A DNA stretch of 64,000 nucleotides from Hyphomicrobiaceae bacterium (GTDB lineage Bacteria; Pseudomonadota; Alphaproteobacteria; Rhizobiales; Hyphomicrobiaceae): the NCBI GenBank assembly GCA_002919265.1, contig PKEY01000085.1, forward strand, positions 19,056 through 83,055. Direction: 5' to 3'. A program made the translations under genes and the position numbers. Numbering within the stretch: the first letter of the stretch is position 1; each line of letters starts with the position of its first letter. The notes below the pieces were generated by a model, which saw only the letters and a program-made list of their open reading frames with translations, did no database searches and had not been told where the DNA came from. Of this stretch, positions 34,200 through 42,779 are shown piece by piece.

Positions 34200-35954
34200 A
34201 TGACGAGAATGACCGCGAGTGAAGCCTTCGTCGAAACTCTCGTTGCACACGGAGTAAAGCACGTTTTCGGCATCGTTGGTTCAGCCTTCATGGATGCGCT
34301 GGATCTGTTTCCAACGGCCGGCATTCGCTTCATTCCGACGGTGCACGAGCAGGGCGCGGGGCACATGGCGGATGGCTACAGCCGCGCTTCGGGCCGCCAT
34401 GGCGTTTGCATCGCGCAGAACGGCCCTGGCGTGACGAATTTCGTGACCTCAACTGCCGCAGCTTACTGGGCGCACTCGCCGGTCGTCGTGATCACTCCGG
34501 AAACGGGCTCCAACACCATGGGCCTCGGCGGCTTTCAGGAGACGGAGCAGCTGCCGATCTTCTCCAAGATCACGAAGTATCAGGCCCACGTCTCCCGCGC
34601 CGACCGTATGGCGGAGCTCACGGCCCGCTGCTTTGACATGGCCATGAGCGAGCGCGGGCCCACGCAGCTCAACATCCCGCGCGATATGTTCTACGGCGAA
34701 GCGGACTACGAAATTCCGCGGCCGAAAAAGATCGCCCGCGGCCCTGGCGCCGACGAGTCTCTGGACGAAGCCGCCGAGCTGCTGGCGAGCGCCAAATTCC
34801 CAGTGATGGTCGCTGGTGGCGGCGTAATCTTCTCGGGAGGCATCGAGGAGGCCAAAGCGCTTGCCGAATACCTGCAGATGCCCGTCGTCAATAGCTATCT
34901 GCACAACGACAGCTTCCCGGCTGATCATCCGCTCTGGTGTGGCCCGCTTGGCTACCAGGGCTCCAAGGCAGCCATGAAAATCATCGCCGAGGCGGACGTG
35001 GTGCTCGCGCTCGGCACGCGGCTTGGGCCGTTCGGCACCCTGCCGCAGTACGGCCTCGACTACTGGCCCAGGAATGCGAAGATCATCCAGGTCGACACTG
35101 ACCACCGCATGCTGGGTCTCGTGAAGCAGATCTCCGTCGGGATCGTGGGGGACGCGAAAGCGGCTGCCAAGGCTCTGCACCACCGCCTTGCCAACCGAGA
35201 TCCCGCTGCGCGCCGGAATGCTTCCGAGCGGCTACAGAAGATCAAGGCCGAAAAGGACGACTGGGAAAAGGAGCTCTCAGAGTGGACGCACGAGCGCGAC
35301 CCCTGGAGCCTCGAGGTCTCGAAAAATTCGCCTTACATGCACCCGCGGCAGATGCTGCGCGAGCTTGAAAAGGCCATGCCGAAGAACGCCATGGTCTCGA
35401 CCGACATCGGCAACATCTGCTCCGTGTCGAACAGCTATCTGCGCTTCAGTCAGGCGCCGAGCATGTTCGCGGCCATGAGCTTCGGCAACTGCGGGTACGC
35501 GCTGCCGACCATCATCGGCGCCAAGGTGGCCTGTCCCGACCGCCCGGCCATCGCCTACGTTGGCGACGGCGCCTGGGGCATGAGCTTCGGCGAGATCCTC
35601 ACGTGTGTGCGCGAGAACATCCCCGTCACCGCGGTTGTCTTCCACAACAAGCAGTGGGGCGCGGAGAAGAAGAACCAGGTCGACTTCTACAACTGCCGTT
35701 TCGAAGGCGTGAACCTCGAGAACCCCTCATGGGCTGAAGTCGCCCGCTCGCTCGGCGCTCAGGGTGTCACCGTGAGCAACCTTGGCGATGTGGGCGAGGC
35801 GCTCGATAAGGCGATCGACGCCCAGATGAAGCACGGCAAGACAACCGTCATCGAGATGATGGTAACGCAGGAGCTCGGCGATCCATTCCGCCGCGACGCC
35901 CTGAAGAAGCCGAGGCGTTTGCTGGAGAAGTACAAGCACACGAATGTCGACTGA
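34200..35954 (+). CDS. xsc: Sulfoacetaldehyde acetyltransferase (Xsc)
   Basis: Xsc is a thiamine-diphosphate enzyme that turns sulfoacetaldehyde and phosphate into acetyl phosphate and sulfite, the key desulfonation step in taurine and isethionate degradation. The N-terminal pyrimidine-binding domain has the catalytic glutamate in PTVHEQGAGHMADGY. The C-terminal ThDP site has GDGAWGMSFGEILTCVRENI followed by NKQWGAEKKNQVDFY, a signature of Xsc rather than acetolactate synthase. 584 residues is typical. A terminator follows 36 bases after the stop. The gene follows iclR by 106 bases. No pta, sulfite exporter, taurine dehydrogenase or transaminase is adjacent, so the source of sulfoacetaldehyde is outside the window. 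Confidence 0.92.
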   Translation: MTRMTASEAFVETLVAHGVKHVFGIVGSAFMDALDLFPTAGIRFIPTVHEQGAGHMADGYSRASGRHGVCIAQNGPGVTNFVTSTAAAYWAHSPVVVITPETGSNTMGLGGFQETEQLPIFSKITKYQAHVSRADRMAELTARCFDMAMSERGPTQLNIPRDMFYGEADYEIPRPKKIARGPGADESLDEAAELLASAKFPVMVAGGGVIFSGGIEEAKALAEYLQMPVVNSYLHNDSFPADHPLWCGPLGYQGSKAAMKIIAEADVVLALGTRLGPFGTLPQYGLDYWPRNAKIIQVDTDHRMLGLVKQISVGIVGDAKAAAKALHHRLANRDPAARRNASERLQKIKAEKDDWEKELSEWTHERDPWSLEVSKNSPYMHPRQMLRELEKAMPKNAMVSTDIGNICSVSNSYLRFSQAPSMFAAMSFGNCGYALPTIIGAKVACPDRPAIAYVGDGAWGMSFGEILTCVRENIPVTAVVFHNKQWGAEKKNQVDFYNCRFEGVNLENPSWAEVARSLGAQGVTVSNLGDVGEALDKAIDAQMKHGKTTVIEMMVTQELGDPFRRDALKKPRRLLEKYKHTNVD

Positions 35955-35990
35955 CCAGCGCGTCTCCTCCACGAGTTCGCTCAGCCACTC

Positions 35991-36018
35991 CGGCTGCCCA
36001 CCAAGGCAGCCGTTCTTT
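35991..36018 (+). terminator. Terminator after xsc
   Basis: Stem CGGCTGCC with GGCAGCCG (eight base pairs, GC-rich), loop CACCAA, then TTCTTT. It lies 36 bases after the xsc stop codon and marks the end of the iclR-xsc unit. The rest of the interval to the tRNA holds no gene that I can support. Confidence 0.8.
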
Positions 36019-36278
36019 GTGCGCCGGCGATGGAGTACCAGGGAGAAGCCTAGTGGCCTTGGAGCTTGCATTGGCTGTTTCGACTACCCTTCTGGCCCCC
36101 AGCCCACCTGCGCCCGCGGCGGAGGCTGGCCAGTCGATTCGCCTGCCTCCTCGCGCCGCCGCGGCTTACCCAAGCGCGGCCACACAGCTTGCAAACTCGG
36201 CCTCAACAACCCAGTTCACATGGAGCACTTTGGGGTTTGCTTCAGGCCGGCGACCATGCTAAGTGCCAGTCCGCCAAG

Positions 36279-36372
36279 GGAGACGTGGCCGAGTGGCTGA
36301 AGGCGGCGGTTTGCTAAACCGTTATACGCCCCAAAAGGCGTATCGGGGGTTCGAATCCCCCCGTCTCCGCCA
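36279..36372 (+). tRNA. tRNA-Ser (anticodon GCT)
   Basis: Cloverleaf elements are complete. The acceptor stem GGAGACG pairs with CGTCTCC, and G plus an encoded CCA end the molecule at 36372. The anticodon stem is GCGGT with ACCGT around the loop TTGCTAA, giving anticodon GCT (36313-36315) for AGC and AGU codons. A long variable arm TATACGCC with GGCGTATC confirms a class II serine tRNA, and the T arm GGGGGTTCGAATCCCCC is intact. Confidence 0.96.
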
Positions 36373-36667
36373 AACTTCGCTCTGACCTTCCGAACAGACT
36401 GCTTTTCCGAGATCGGCGAGCTACTCCTCCAAGTTTTCTCCAATCTACATGCTCGGGCTCATATGCTTTTGCGAGTCGGAGGAACCAGCGCGACGCGGAG
36501 CTTCTAACCCCGCTCCAAATCACTGCCGTCCGAAGAACTTTGAACGAGCTGCGCTGTAACCGGTCATGGCATGTTTATCGCCTTGAGCCGGACGCCCGCA
36601 TCAAGAATTCCAGTGACTGAACTTCTACGGCCTCTCCGAGACCTCGCAAGCGTTGATGCAGTGCCCC

Positions 36668-37582
36668 TCACGTGGAGGCCACTTGAACTCCCGACATCTC
36701 TTGTAACAGAAGAGCCAGGGCAGAGTTATCGAGATTCGCACGACCGGTGGCATCCAGCACGCCGTAGAGCTGTTGGATGAGCGCCGTTGCTGGAAGGACC
36801 GTGCCTGTCGCACTTCCGTTTTCCAACGCAAGCCTCAAATCTTTGCGCTGGAGAGTGACACGGAAACCAGCCGCGTAGTTTCCTTCAAGGAACCGCTGGC
36901 CGTGGAGATCAAGTGCGCGGCTCTGGGCAAATCCGCCAAGCAAAGCAGTGCGTACTTTCGCAGGATCAACGCCGTTCTTTTTCGCCAGTGTTAGAGCCTC
37001 GGCTACGGCCTGAATATTGATAGCGACGGCAACCTGATTGCAGATTTTACAGACTTGCCCGGCGCCATGCCCACCAATGTGGCTGATTGTCTTGCCCATC
37101 GCCTCGAGGACAGGGCGACAACGTTCCAACACGTCGGCTTTCCCGCCGACCATGATCGAGAGCGTGGCGTTTTCAGCTCCCTGGAAACCGCCACTGACAG
37201 GCGCATCGAGCATTTCAATGCCACGAGCCGCAAGCTCTTGGGCCATGGCTTGCGTTGCGGTGGGGGAAATCGAGCTCATATCGATGAGTATGCTGCCCGG
37301 TTGCATTTCAGAGGCGAGACCGCCCTCACCAAGCACGACTGCCTCAACATCCGGAGTATCAGGCAGCATCGTAATGACGATATTGGCTTTCGCCGCGCCG
37401 GCAACGGAGCCGGCATCGGCCGCCCCCAAGGTCAACAGCTCCTCTACTGGCTCCCGATTGAGGTCGTGCACTGATAAAGAAAATCCAGCCTTTAATAAAT
37501 TTCGCGCCATTCGGCGCCCCATAATGCCGAGCCCGATAAAACCGATCTTTTCGGGATGAGAGTTATTCGATGTTGTTGTCAT
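36668..37582 (-). CDS. 2-hydroxy-3-oxopropionate (tartronate semialdehyde) reductase-like
   Basis: A beta-hydroxyacid dehydrogenase that reduces tartronate semialdehyde to D-glycerate or oxidises related 3-hydroxyacids. The Rossmann motif IGFIGLGIMGRRMARNL, the substrate motif DAPVSGGFQGAENATLSIMV, and the catalytic-lysine region KICNQVAVAINIQAVAEALTL are complete. The C-terminal GFRVTLQRKDLRLALENG and NSALALLL closely follow the GarR/GlxR subgroup, so I favour that over 3-hydroxyisobutyrate dehydrogenase. At 304 residues it is full length. It is divergent from the TRAP operon, 886 bases away, which suggests the transporter brings in a C3 hydroxy acid or a precursor. Confidence 0.85.
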   Translation of the reverse strand: MTTTSNNSHPEKIGFIGLGIMGRRMARNLLKAGFSLSVHDLNREPVEELLTLGAADAGSVAGAAKANIVITMLPDTPDVEAVVLGEGGLASEMQPGSILIDMSSISPTATQAMAQELAARGIEMLDAPVSGGFQGAENATLSIMVGGKADVLERCRPVLEAMGKTISHIGGHGAGQVCKICNQVAVAINIQAVAEALTLAKKNGVDPAKVRTALLGGFAQSRALDLHGQRFLEGNYAAGFRVTLQRKDLRLALENGSATGTVLPATALIQQLYGVLDATGRANLDNSALALLLQEMSGVQVAST

Positions 37583-38468
37583 TCCGTCTACCCCAGGGAT
37601 GTTTGAGGTCCTTTTGTTGATCTAATTCACCAAAGAAAATCGCCTTTCGCAAAAAGATCAATGACGGGTGAAATGTTGTTTAGCGCAAACCCTCGCGCGC
37701 GCTTTTCCATATGGCATGGAAAAAAGCTCAAAGAAGCGGACGCCGCTAACGGATCGCAGATCACCCTAATGGATAATCGAGCAAAAGCGATCGCCCCTTC
37801 TCTTCCTCCGGTTCAGCGCTCTTGTGAATTTCCATCACCACAGAACCTCTTGGGGTGCTCGACGCAATTTTCTGCTGATAGTTGCAACCGACTCGGGGTT
37901 TCGGACTATCTGAGGGACGACGTGGAGCAGAAATTGTCCAAAATCCACCGATGTCTCGACCAGCTTGACCATTCGATTGACAGAGAAAAATCACCTGACT
38001 ACGTTCCACCACAAAGATATTTGCTGAGCACAAACAGAATGCCGATTGAGAGCTCAGCGAAATCTTCGATCATGGACCGCCGACCTGTGAGCACTCAGGC
38101 AAAACGTTATTCGATGTGAGGGGGAGGGAAAACGATGGGTAACATCAGCTTGTTCTGCGGCACACTATTGCTCGGCAGGTGAGCCCCAAGCTGTCCGTTT
38201 GCTGCGCTCAGGCAGAGTTTCTGCCTTGAAAAGCGAGAATAGAATGGTCGCCTGCGGTCGGTGAAGTCGCTCGGTTTGGAGAGCGTATCCGCGCGGCCCT
38301 CACCTCTAACGACGGTCCATACCCCGCATCTTCGCGCGACACCTTGCGTTAATCGCCGAGTTCCCGATTAATAATCACTCTAGGCAAATTCATGCTGATG
38401 CCGCAGTATTCGCTGCCTGCACGGTGCATAACGACAAAGTTTGCGACGTTAATTGAAGAGGAAACGCA
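37583..38468. other. Long, gene-poor, lower-GC interval between divergent garR-like and dctP genes
   Basis: About 886 bases with a visibly higher A+T content than neighbouring genes. The only longer ORF (37661-38119, plus, 152 codons) has no ribosome site and no recognisable family. A sequence near 38344, TTGCGT with TTAATA about 18 bases later, could be the dctP promoter. Otherwise I see no gene; a decayed regulator or an insertion scar is possible. Confidence 0.4.
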
Positions 38469-39467
38469 ATGAACAAGCGACAAGTTCTCAAGAGTATGGG
38501 CGCGACGCTCGCGCTTTCGCTCGTACTGACAACGGCTGCGGCCGCCCAAACCGTTATGCGCTATGCTCACGTGGGCGCAGAAGGCGACATTCAGTACTGG
38601 TACGCCGACGAATTTGCCAAGCGGGTCAACGAGCGTTCCAACGGACGGCTCCGTGTCCAGGTCTTCCCGAACTCGCAGCTTGGAGGCGCCCAGGAGACAG
38701 TGGACGGCGTGCGCAGTGGCGCTATTACGCTCGCCCACCACGAATTCGGGTCGCTAGCCAACCTCATGCCGGAGATGGGCGCCTTCGCTGCTCCCTTTAT
38801 TTATCGGGACGGTGCTCACGCAATGGCCGCCACTGATCCGCAAAAATCCGAGATCATGAAGGAAATGGGCGAGCGGCTGGCCAAAGAGGCGAATGTTCGC
38901 ATCATCGGCCGCCTCTACCGTGGCGCTCGTCAGATGACGGCGAAAAAGCCCATTTACTCGCCCGCCGATCTCGCCGGGGAGCGGTTCCGTGGTGTCCCGC
39001 TGAAACTCTGGACGAGCATGATCAAGGGGATGGGAGCTATTCCAACCCCGGTTGAGGTCGCCGAGCTTCCAACCGCGCTCATGACGGGAATGGTGATCGG
39101 CCAGGAAAATCCGCTCACCATGATCAACGCCAATCGGCTCTACGAAGTGCAGACGCACGTCATGTTGACCGCTCACATGCAGAATGTGCTGCCGGTCTTC
39201 ATCAACGAGAAATTCTGGCAATCGCTCTCTGAAGAAGATCGCAATCTGCTGCTGCAGATCGCAGCTGAAGTCGGAGAGGAGACGCTGGCGCTCGGGCAAA
39301 AAGCCGAGGTTGAGCTGATCGATGTGCTGAAAGGCAAGGGGATGACTTTCATCACCGAGAAGGACGGCCTCAAGGTGGATGAGTTCCGCAAGTCGGTGAC
39401 CACCCAGGTGACCGCGGACTTCCCCGACTGGAAGCCCATCATGGAGCGCATTGCCGCCGTCAAGTAA
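38469..39467 (+). CDS. dctP: TRAP transporter substrate-binding protein DctP
   Basis: The periplasmic solute-binding protein of a TRAP transporter, which captures an organic acid for sodium-driven import. A signal peptide (SMGATLALSLVLTTAAAAQ) leads into the DctP fold: VMRYAHVGAEGDIQYWYADEFAKRV, QVFPNSQLGGAQETVDGVRSG, and the arginine-containing RGARQMTAKKPIYSPADL, where the Arg binds the carboxylate of the ligand. The C-terminal helix EVELIDVLKGKGMTF is typical. At 332 residues it is standard. The ATG follows GAAGAGGAAACGCA. It is the first gene of dctPQM; a stable hairpin separates it from dctQ. Confidence 0.92.
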   Translation: MNKRQVLKSMGATLALSLVLTTAAAAQTVMRYAHVGAEGDIQYWYADEFAKRVNERSNGRLRVQVFPNSQLGGAQETVDGVRSGAITLAHHEFGSLANLMPEMGAFAAPFIYRDGAHAMAATDPQKSEIMKEMGERLAKEANVRIIGRLYRGARQMTAKKPIYSPADLAGERFRGVPLKLWTSMIKGMGAIPTPVEVAELPTALMTGMVIGQENPLTMINANRLYEVQTHVMLTAHMQNVLPVFINEKFWQSLSEEDRNLLLQIAAEVGEETLALGQKAEVELIDVLKGKGMTFITEKDGLKVDEFRKSVTTQVTADFPDWKPIMERIAAVK

Positions 39468-39475
39468 GCGACAAC

Positions 39476-39510
39476 CGAAGCCGGGGATCATTTATCGGTC
39501 CCCGGCTTCG
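39476..39510 (+). other. Intercistronic hairpin between dctP and dctQ
   Basis: A 12-base-pair perfect stem CGAAGCCGGGGA with TCCCCGGCTTCG (loop of 11) starts nine bases after the dctP stop. It has no T run, so it probably protects the dctP message from 3' decay or partly stops transcription, raising binding protein over permease. This fits the stoichiometry usual for periplasmic binding-protein systems. Confidence 0.7.
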
Positions 39511-39550
39511 CTGCGTGACGACATTTCCGAATATTCTGGGAGGATTACGC

Positions 39551-40156
39551 GTGGGTGAAGCCAAGGTGGCTATGGACTCGCCGGTCAACGTACAGGCTGT
39601 GGATAGCCGCACCTATGCTATCGACCGCGCCTTGGAGCCGCTGCGGTGGTTTTTCCGCTGGGGTAGCGTCGCCATGCTGGTAGCGATGGTATCGCTCCCC
39701 TTCATCCAGGTCATCGCGCGCGAAATCCTGTCGGCGCCATTCATCGGCGTTGAGGAACTCACCCGCTTCATGCTGATCTGCACTGTTTTGATAGCGCTTC
39801 CCTACGTGATCACGTCCGGTGCGAACATCCGCATGGACGAGCTGATCACGATGCTTCCCAAGGGTGTGCTTCGCATCATACGCATCGTCATTGGCTTGAC
39901 GGGAGCGGCTACCTTTGCAGCGATGACGGTAGCCAGCGCGGTGGCGATAACGACCAATCTCGATAATTCCACGCCGACGCTCGGCATTCCGTACTGGATT
40001 TTCCTCGGCGCGGCCTTCGTCAGCTTCGCGATGAGCGCGCTGGAATGCCTCATCATGACGATCAAGGCCGTTCAGGATCGTCCGCTCTACATCACTTTCC
40101 CGCAGGAGCTCGAGCCTGAAGAGGAGCTCGACCTGCCGGAATCGATGCGGGGATGA
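39551..40156 (+). CDS. dctQ: TRAP transporter small permease subunit DctQ
   Basis: The small membrane subunit that pairs with DctM. It has about four hydrophobic helices (WGSVAMLVAMVSLPFIQVIA, ICTVLIALPYVITSGANI, IVIGLTGAATFAAMTVASA, WIFLGAAFVSFAMSALECLI) and the conserved GVEELTRFMLI and ANIRMDELI (family H/N-x-R-x-D-x-L). The track starts at GTG 39515, within a weak context; a GTG at 39551 lies eight bases after GGGAGG and gives 201 residues, the usual length. It ends 15 bases before dctM. The acidic C-terminus (EPEEELDLPE) is unusual but not family-breaking. Confidence 0.88.
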   Translation: MGEAKVAMDSPVNVQAVDSRTYAIDRALEPLRWFFRWGSVAMLVAMVSLPFIQVIAREILSAPFIGVEELTRFMLICTVLIALPYVITSGANIRMDELITMLPKGVLRIIRIVIGLTGAATFAAMTVASAVAITTNLDNSTPTLGIPYWIFLGAAFVSFAMSALECLIMTIKAVQDRPLYITFPQELEPEEELDLPESMRG

Positions 40157-40171
40157 GAGCGGAGGTCGGAA

Positions 40172-41446
40172 ATGGCAATCACTCTTGTTCTCGCATTCGT
40201 AGCGCTCTTTGTATTCGGTTTTCCGGTGGTCATCGCGATCACGGTGCCGGCGCTGCTCTACGTCATATTGTCGGATTTCCCGCTGGAGCTGGTCGCGCAG
40301 CGCATGACCTATGCACTCGATTCTTTCCCGCTGGTCGCGGTGCCAGTCTTCATTTTCGTCGGCAGTCTGATGAATCAGGCCGGCATCACAAGTCACATTT
40401 TCCGCTTCGCCAATACGCTCGGCGGACGCGTGCCGGGTGGCCTCGCGCAGGTCAACGTCCTTGGATCGCTGATTTTCTCAGGGACATCTGGTGCAGCACT
40501 GGCAGATATCGGCGGACTGGGGCGCATCGAGATCCGTGCCATGGTGCGCAACGGTTTTTCTCCCGCCTATGCCGCGGCGATAACCGGCGCATCTGCCGTA
40601 GTCGGCCCGATTTTTCCCCCTTCAATTCCGCTCATCATCTACGGCGCTGCCACCAGCACCTCAATTGTCCAGCTGTTGATCGCCGGCATCATGCCAGCGC
40701 TTCTGTACACGGGCATATTGATGCTGACAGTCGCCTGGCTCGCCTATCGGTATAACCATCCGCGCTCGTCGCGCTGGCCAACATTCCGGGAGATCTGGGC
40801 AGCTTTCTTGCCGGCGCTGCCGGCTTTGCTGGCACCGGTCCTGCTCGTTGGTGGGATGTTGGCGGGCCTGTTTACGCCTACTGAGGCAGCGTCAATCACG
40901 GTGGCCTACATTCTGCTGATCACCGTTTTCTTTTACGGTGGCATCACCTGGGAACGGTTGCGCTTCGCCCTCTTCGACACCGTGAAGACCACGTCGGCCG
41001 TGCTCATCATTGTGTCCGCGGCGGGGCTTTTCGGCTGGGTGATGGCAATCGAGCAGCTACCGCAGATCTTTACGCGCGCCCTGTTGTCACTCTCGACCGA
41101 TCCGGTGGTGCTGCTCTTGATTGTGAACGTTCTGCTCCTGATCGCGGGTATGTTCATAGACAGCACCACAGCAACGCTACTTATAGCGCCGCTGGTGATA
41201 GCGCCGTTGACCATGGCCGGAGTCGACCCGGTTCATCTCGGCATTATCTTCGTCTTCAACCTGATGATCGGCCTTTTGACGCCACCGATGGGGTTGGGGC
41301 TCTTCTTGCTGTCCCACATCGCTGGCATATCGATGTGGGCGGTGTTGCGCGCGGTGCTGCCGTTCTACATCCCGCTTTTGGTCTCACTGATCATCATCAC
41401 GTTCTGGCCGGATCTTTCGCTCTGGCTTCCGAAGATGATGCGCTGA
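40172..41446 (+). CDS. dctM: TRAP transporter large permease subunit DctM
   Basis: The large channel-forming subunit, a 12-helix membrane protein that moves the ligand with sodium ions. Its conserved stretches are present: VFGFPVVIAITVPALLY, FPLVAVPVFIFVGSLMNQAG, GLAQVNVLGSLIFSGTSGAALAD, and GAASAVVGPIFPPSIPLI-like ASAVVGPIFPPSIPLIIYG, plus LIAPLVIAPLTMAGVDPVHL near the end. At 424 residues it is full length. The ATG follows GGAGG by seven bases. A terminator lies about 65 bases after its stop. Together with DctP and DctQ it forms a complete three-gene TRAP system. Confidence 0.93.
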   Translation: MAITLVLAFVALFVFGFPVVIAITVPALLYVILSDFPLELVAQRMTYALDSFPLVAVPVFIFVGSLMNQAGITSHIFRFANTLGGRVPGGLAQVNVLGSLIFSGTSGAALADIGGLGRIEIRAMVRNGFSPAYAAAITGASAVVGPIFPPSIPLIIYGAATSTSIVQLLIAGIMPALLYTGILMLTVAWLAYRYNHPRSSRWPTFREIWAAFLPALPALLAPVLLVGGMLAGLFTPTEAASITVAYILLITVFFYGGITWERLRFALFDTVKTTSAVLIIVSAAGLFGWVMAIEQLPQIFTRALLSLSTDPVVLLLIVNVLLLIAGMFIDSTTATLLIAPLVIAPLTMAGVDPVHLGIIFVFNLMIGLLTPPMGLGLFLLSHIAGISMWAVLRAVLPFYIPLLVSLIIITFWPDLSLWLPKMMR

Positions 41447-41510
41447 TCATGCCAGCGGGTTTTGAGGACAGAGAGAAAGACAGTCCGCACAGGTACGATT
41501 TGATAGAGGA

Positions 41511-41540
41511 GCCGCTATGCAATCAGCATAGCGGCTTTTC
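41511..41540 (+). terminator. Terminator of the dctPQM operon
   Basis: Ten-base-pair stem GCCGCTATGC with GCATAGCGGC, loop AATCA, followed by TTTTC. It sits between dctM and the convergent metC-like gene, so it may also serve the opposite strand weakly. Confidence 0.88.
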
Positions 41541-41559
41541 TGCTACGAGGCCGACAGCC

Positions 41560-42726
41560 TCACTTCGTCGGCAACCCGGCAAAAGCTTGCTGCAAATCCG
41601 CGATGAGATCGGCTGGGTCTTCGAGGCCAATGTGCAGACGAATGAGCGCGCCACCTTTCCAGCCTGGAATTCCGCCCTCGGGATAAACCATGGCGAGGCT
41701 TTCGTAACCGCCCCAGGAAGCGCCGAGGCCGAACAGCTTTAGCCTGTCGGCCATGTGGTCAACATCGTCTTGCTTGATGTGCGGCTTGAATGCGACCGAC
41801 AGCAGGCCGTTGGCGCCGGTGAAGTCACGTTTCCAGATTTCATGGCCCGGGTGCGACGGTAACGGCGGATAGAGGACACGCTCGACCTGAGGCTGCTCTT
41901 CGAGCCAGCGGATAACCTCCTTCGCATGCTCGCAATGCATGGCAATGCGCGCGCTCGCCGTACGCAATCCGCGCAAGGCGGCGTAGGCATCGTCAGGACT
42001 TACGGTCTGGCCCAGCAAGCCAGCGTCATAGGCAAGCTGCTCAGCCGCCCGGGCATTCGCGGTGACCGAGCCCATTACCAAATCGGAATGGCCGGCGATG
42101 TACTTGGTGACGGCGACGATTGAAATGTCCGCACCCAGCGCGATTGGACAATAGAGCCCCGGGGCTCCCCAGGTATTGTCCGCCGCGAGCAACGTATTTT
42201 CACGATCCTTGAGCAGTGCAGCGATCGCCGGCAGATCCTGCAGGTCGTAGATGATCGAGCCCGGAATTTCGACGTAAACCAGCCGTGTCTCGGGCCGCAG
42301 GCGCTTCGCGACTTCCTCGTGACCGCCGGGATAAAACTCGCAATCGATTCCGCGCGGCCGCAAGAAGCGCACGGCGATCGCGCGCGCGGGACCGTAAATC
42401 GACTCGGACAGCAGGCAGTGGTCGCCCGGCTTCAGCACCGAGAGAAACACGTGCGCGATGGCAGCAAGGCCTGACGGAAACAGCATCGTCCGCACGCCCT
42501 GCTCAATCTCGGTAATCGCATCTTCCAGCGCGAACGTGGTGGGCGTGCCACGCGCACCGTAGGAGAAAACGCGCTCGTTGCCTTCGCGTCGGGTGCGGAT
42601 GGACTTGAGCGTGTCTGTATCGCGATAGAGGACCGTCGAAGCGCGGATCACGGGCGGATTGACGGCCTGCGTTTCAGCCTCCGCATGATTGCGCGCCATG
42701 TGAACGAGCTTCGTCTTGTCCTTCAT
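41560..42726 (-). CDS. metC: Cystathionine beta-lyase (MetC-like PLP enzyme)
   Basis: A PLP-dependent enzyme of the Cys/Met metabolism family that cleaves C-S bonds, probably cystathionine to homocysteine, pyruvate and ammonia. The PLP lysine lies in SIVAVTKYIAGHSDLVMG; the Tyr/Arg phosphate-binding region is in YGARGTPTTFALEDAI and the aspartate in LAADNTWGAPGLYCP. The Trp-containing DNTWGAPGL motif and WGGYESL near the end are typical of MetC rather than of gamma-synthases. The ORF track begins 240 bases too early; ATG 42726 gives 388 residues, the family length. It is convergent with dctM and could act in methionine metabolism, but other C-S lyases are not excluded. Confidence 0.88.
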   Translation of the reverse strand: MKDKTKLVHMARNHAEAETQAVNPPVIRASTVLYRDTDTLKSIRTRREGNERVFSYGARGTPTTFALEDAITEIEQGVRTMLFPSGLAAIAHVFLSVLKPGDHCLLSESIYGPARAIAVRFLRPRGIDCEFYPGGHEEVAKRLRPETRLVYVEIPGSIIYDLQDLPAIAALLKDRENTLLAADNTWGAPGLYCPIALGADISIVAVTKYIAGHSDLVMGSVTANARAAEQLAYDAGLLGQTVSPDDAYAALRGLRTASARIAMHCEHAKEVIRWLEEQPQVERVLYPPLPSHPGHEIWKRDFTGANGLLSVAFKPHIKQDDVDHMADRLKLFGLGASWGGYESLAMVYPEGGIPGWKGGALIRLHIGLEDPADLIADLQQAFAGLPTK

Positions 42727-42779
42727 CGACGTCCTCTCAAGTCCTTGAAAAATATCGGCGGATAATACGGCGAACGCGC

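Noticed and set aside
37661-38119. Plus-strand ORF of 152 codons upstream of dctP
   Set aside because: No ribosome site, mixed composition and no family likeness; kept only as a note within the gap entry.
36279-41560. Genomic island inserted at tRNA-Ser
   Set aside because: The TRAP/garR block lies beside a tRNA, but I saw no integrase and no direct repeat of the tRNA 3' end (GGTTCGAATCC...) further along.
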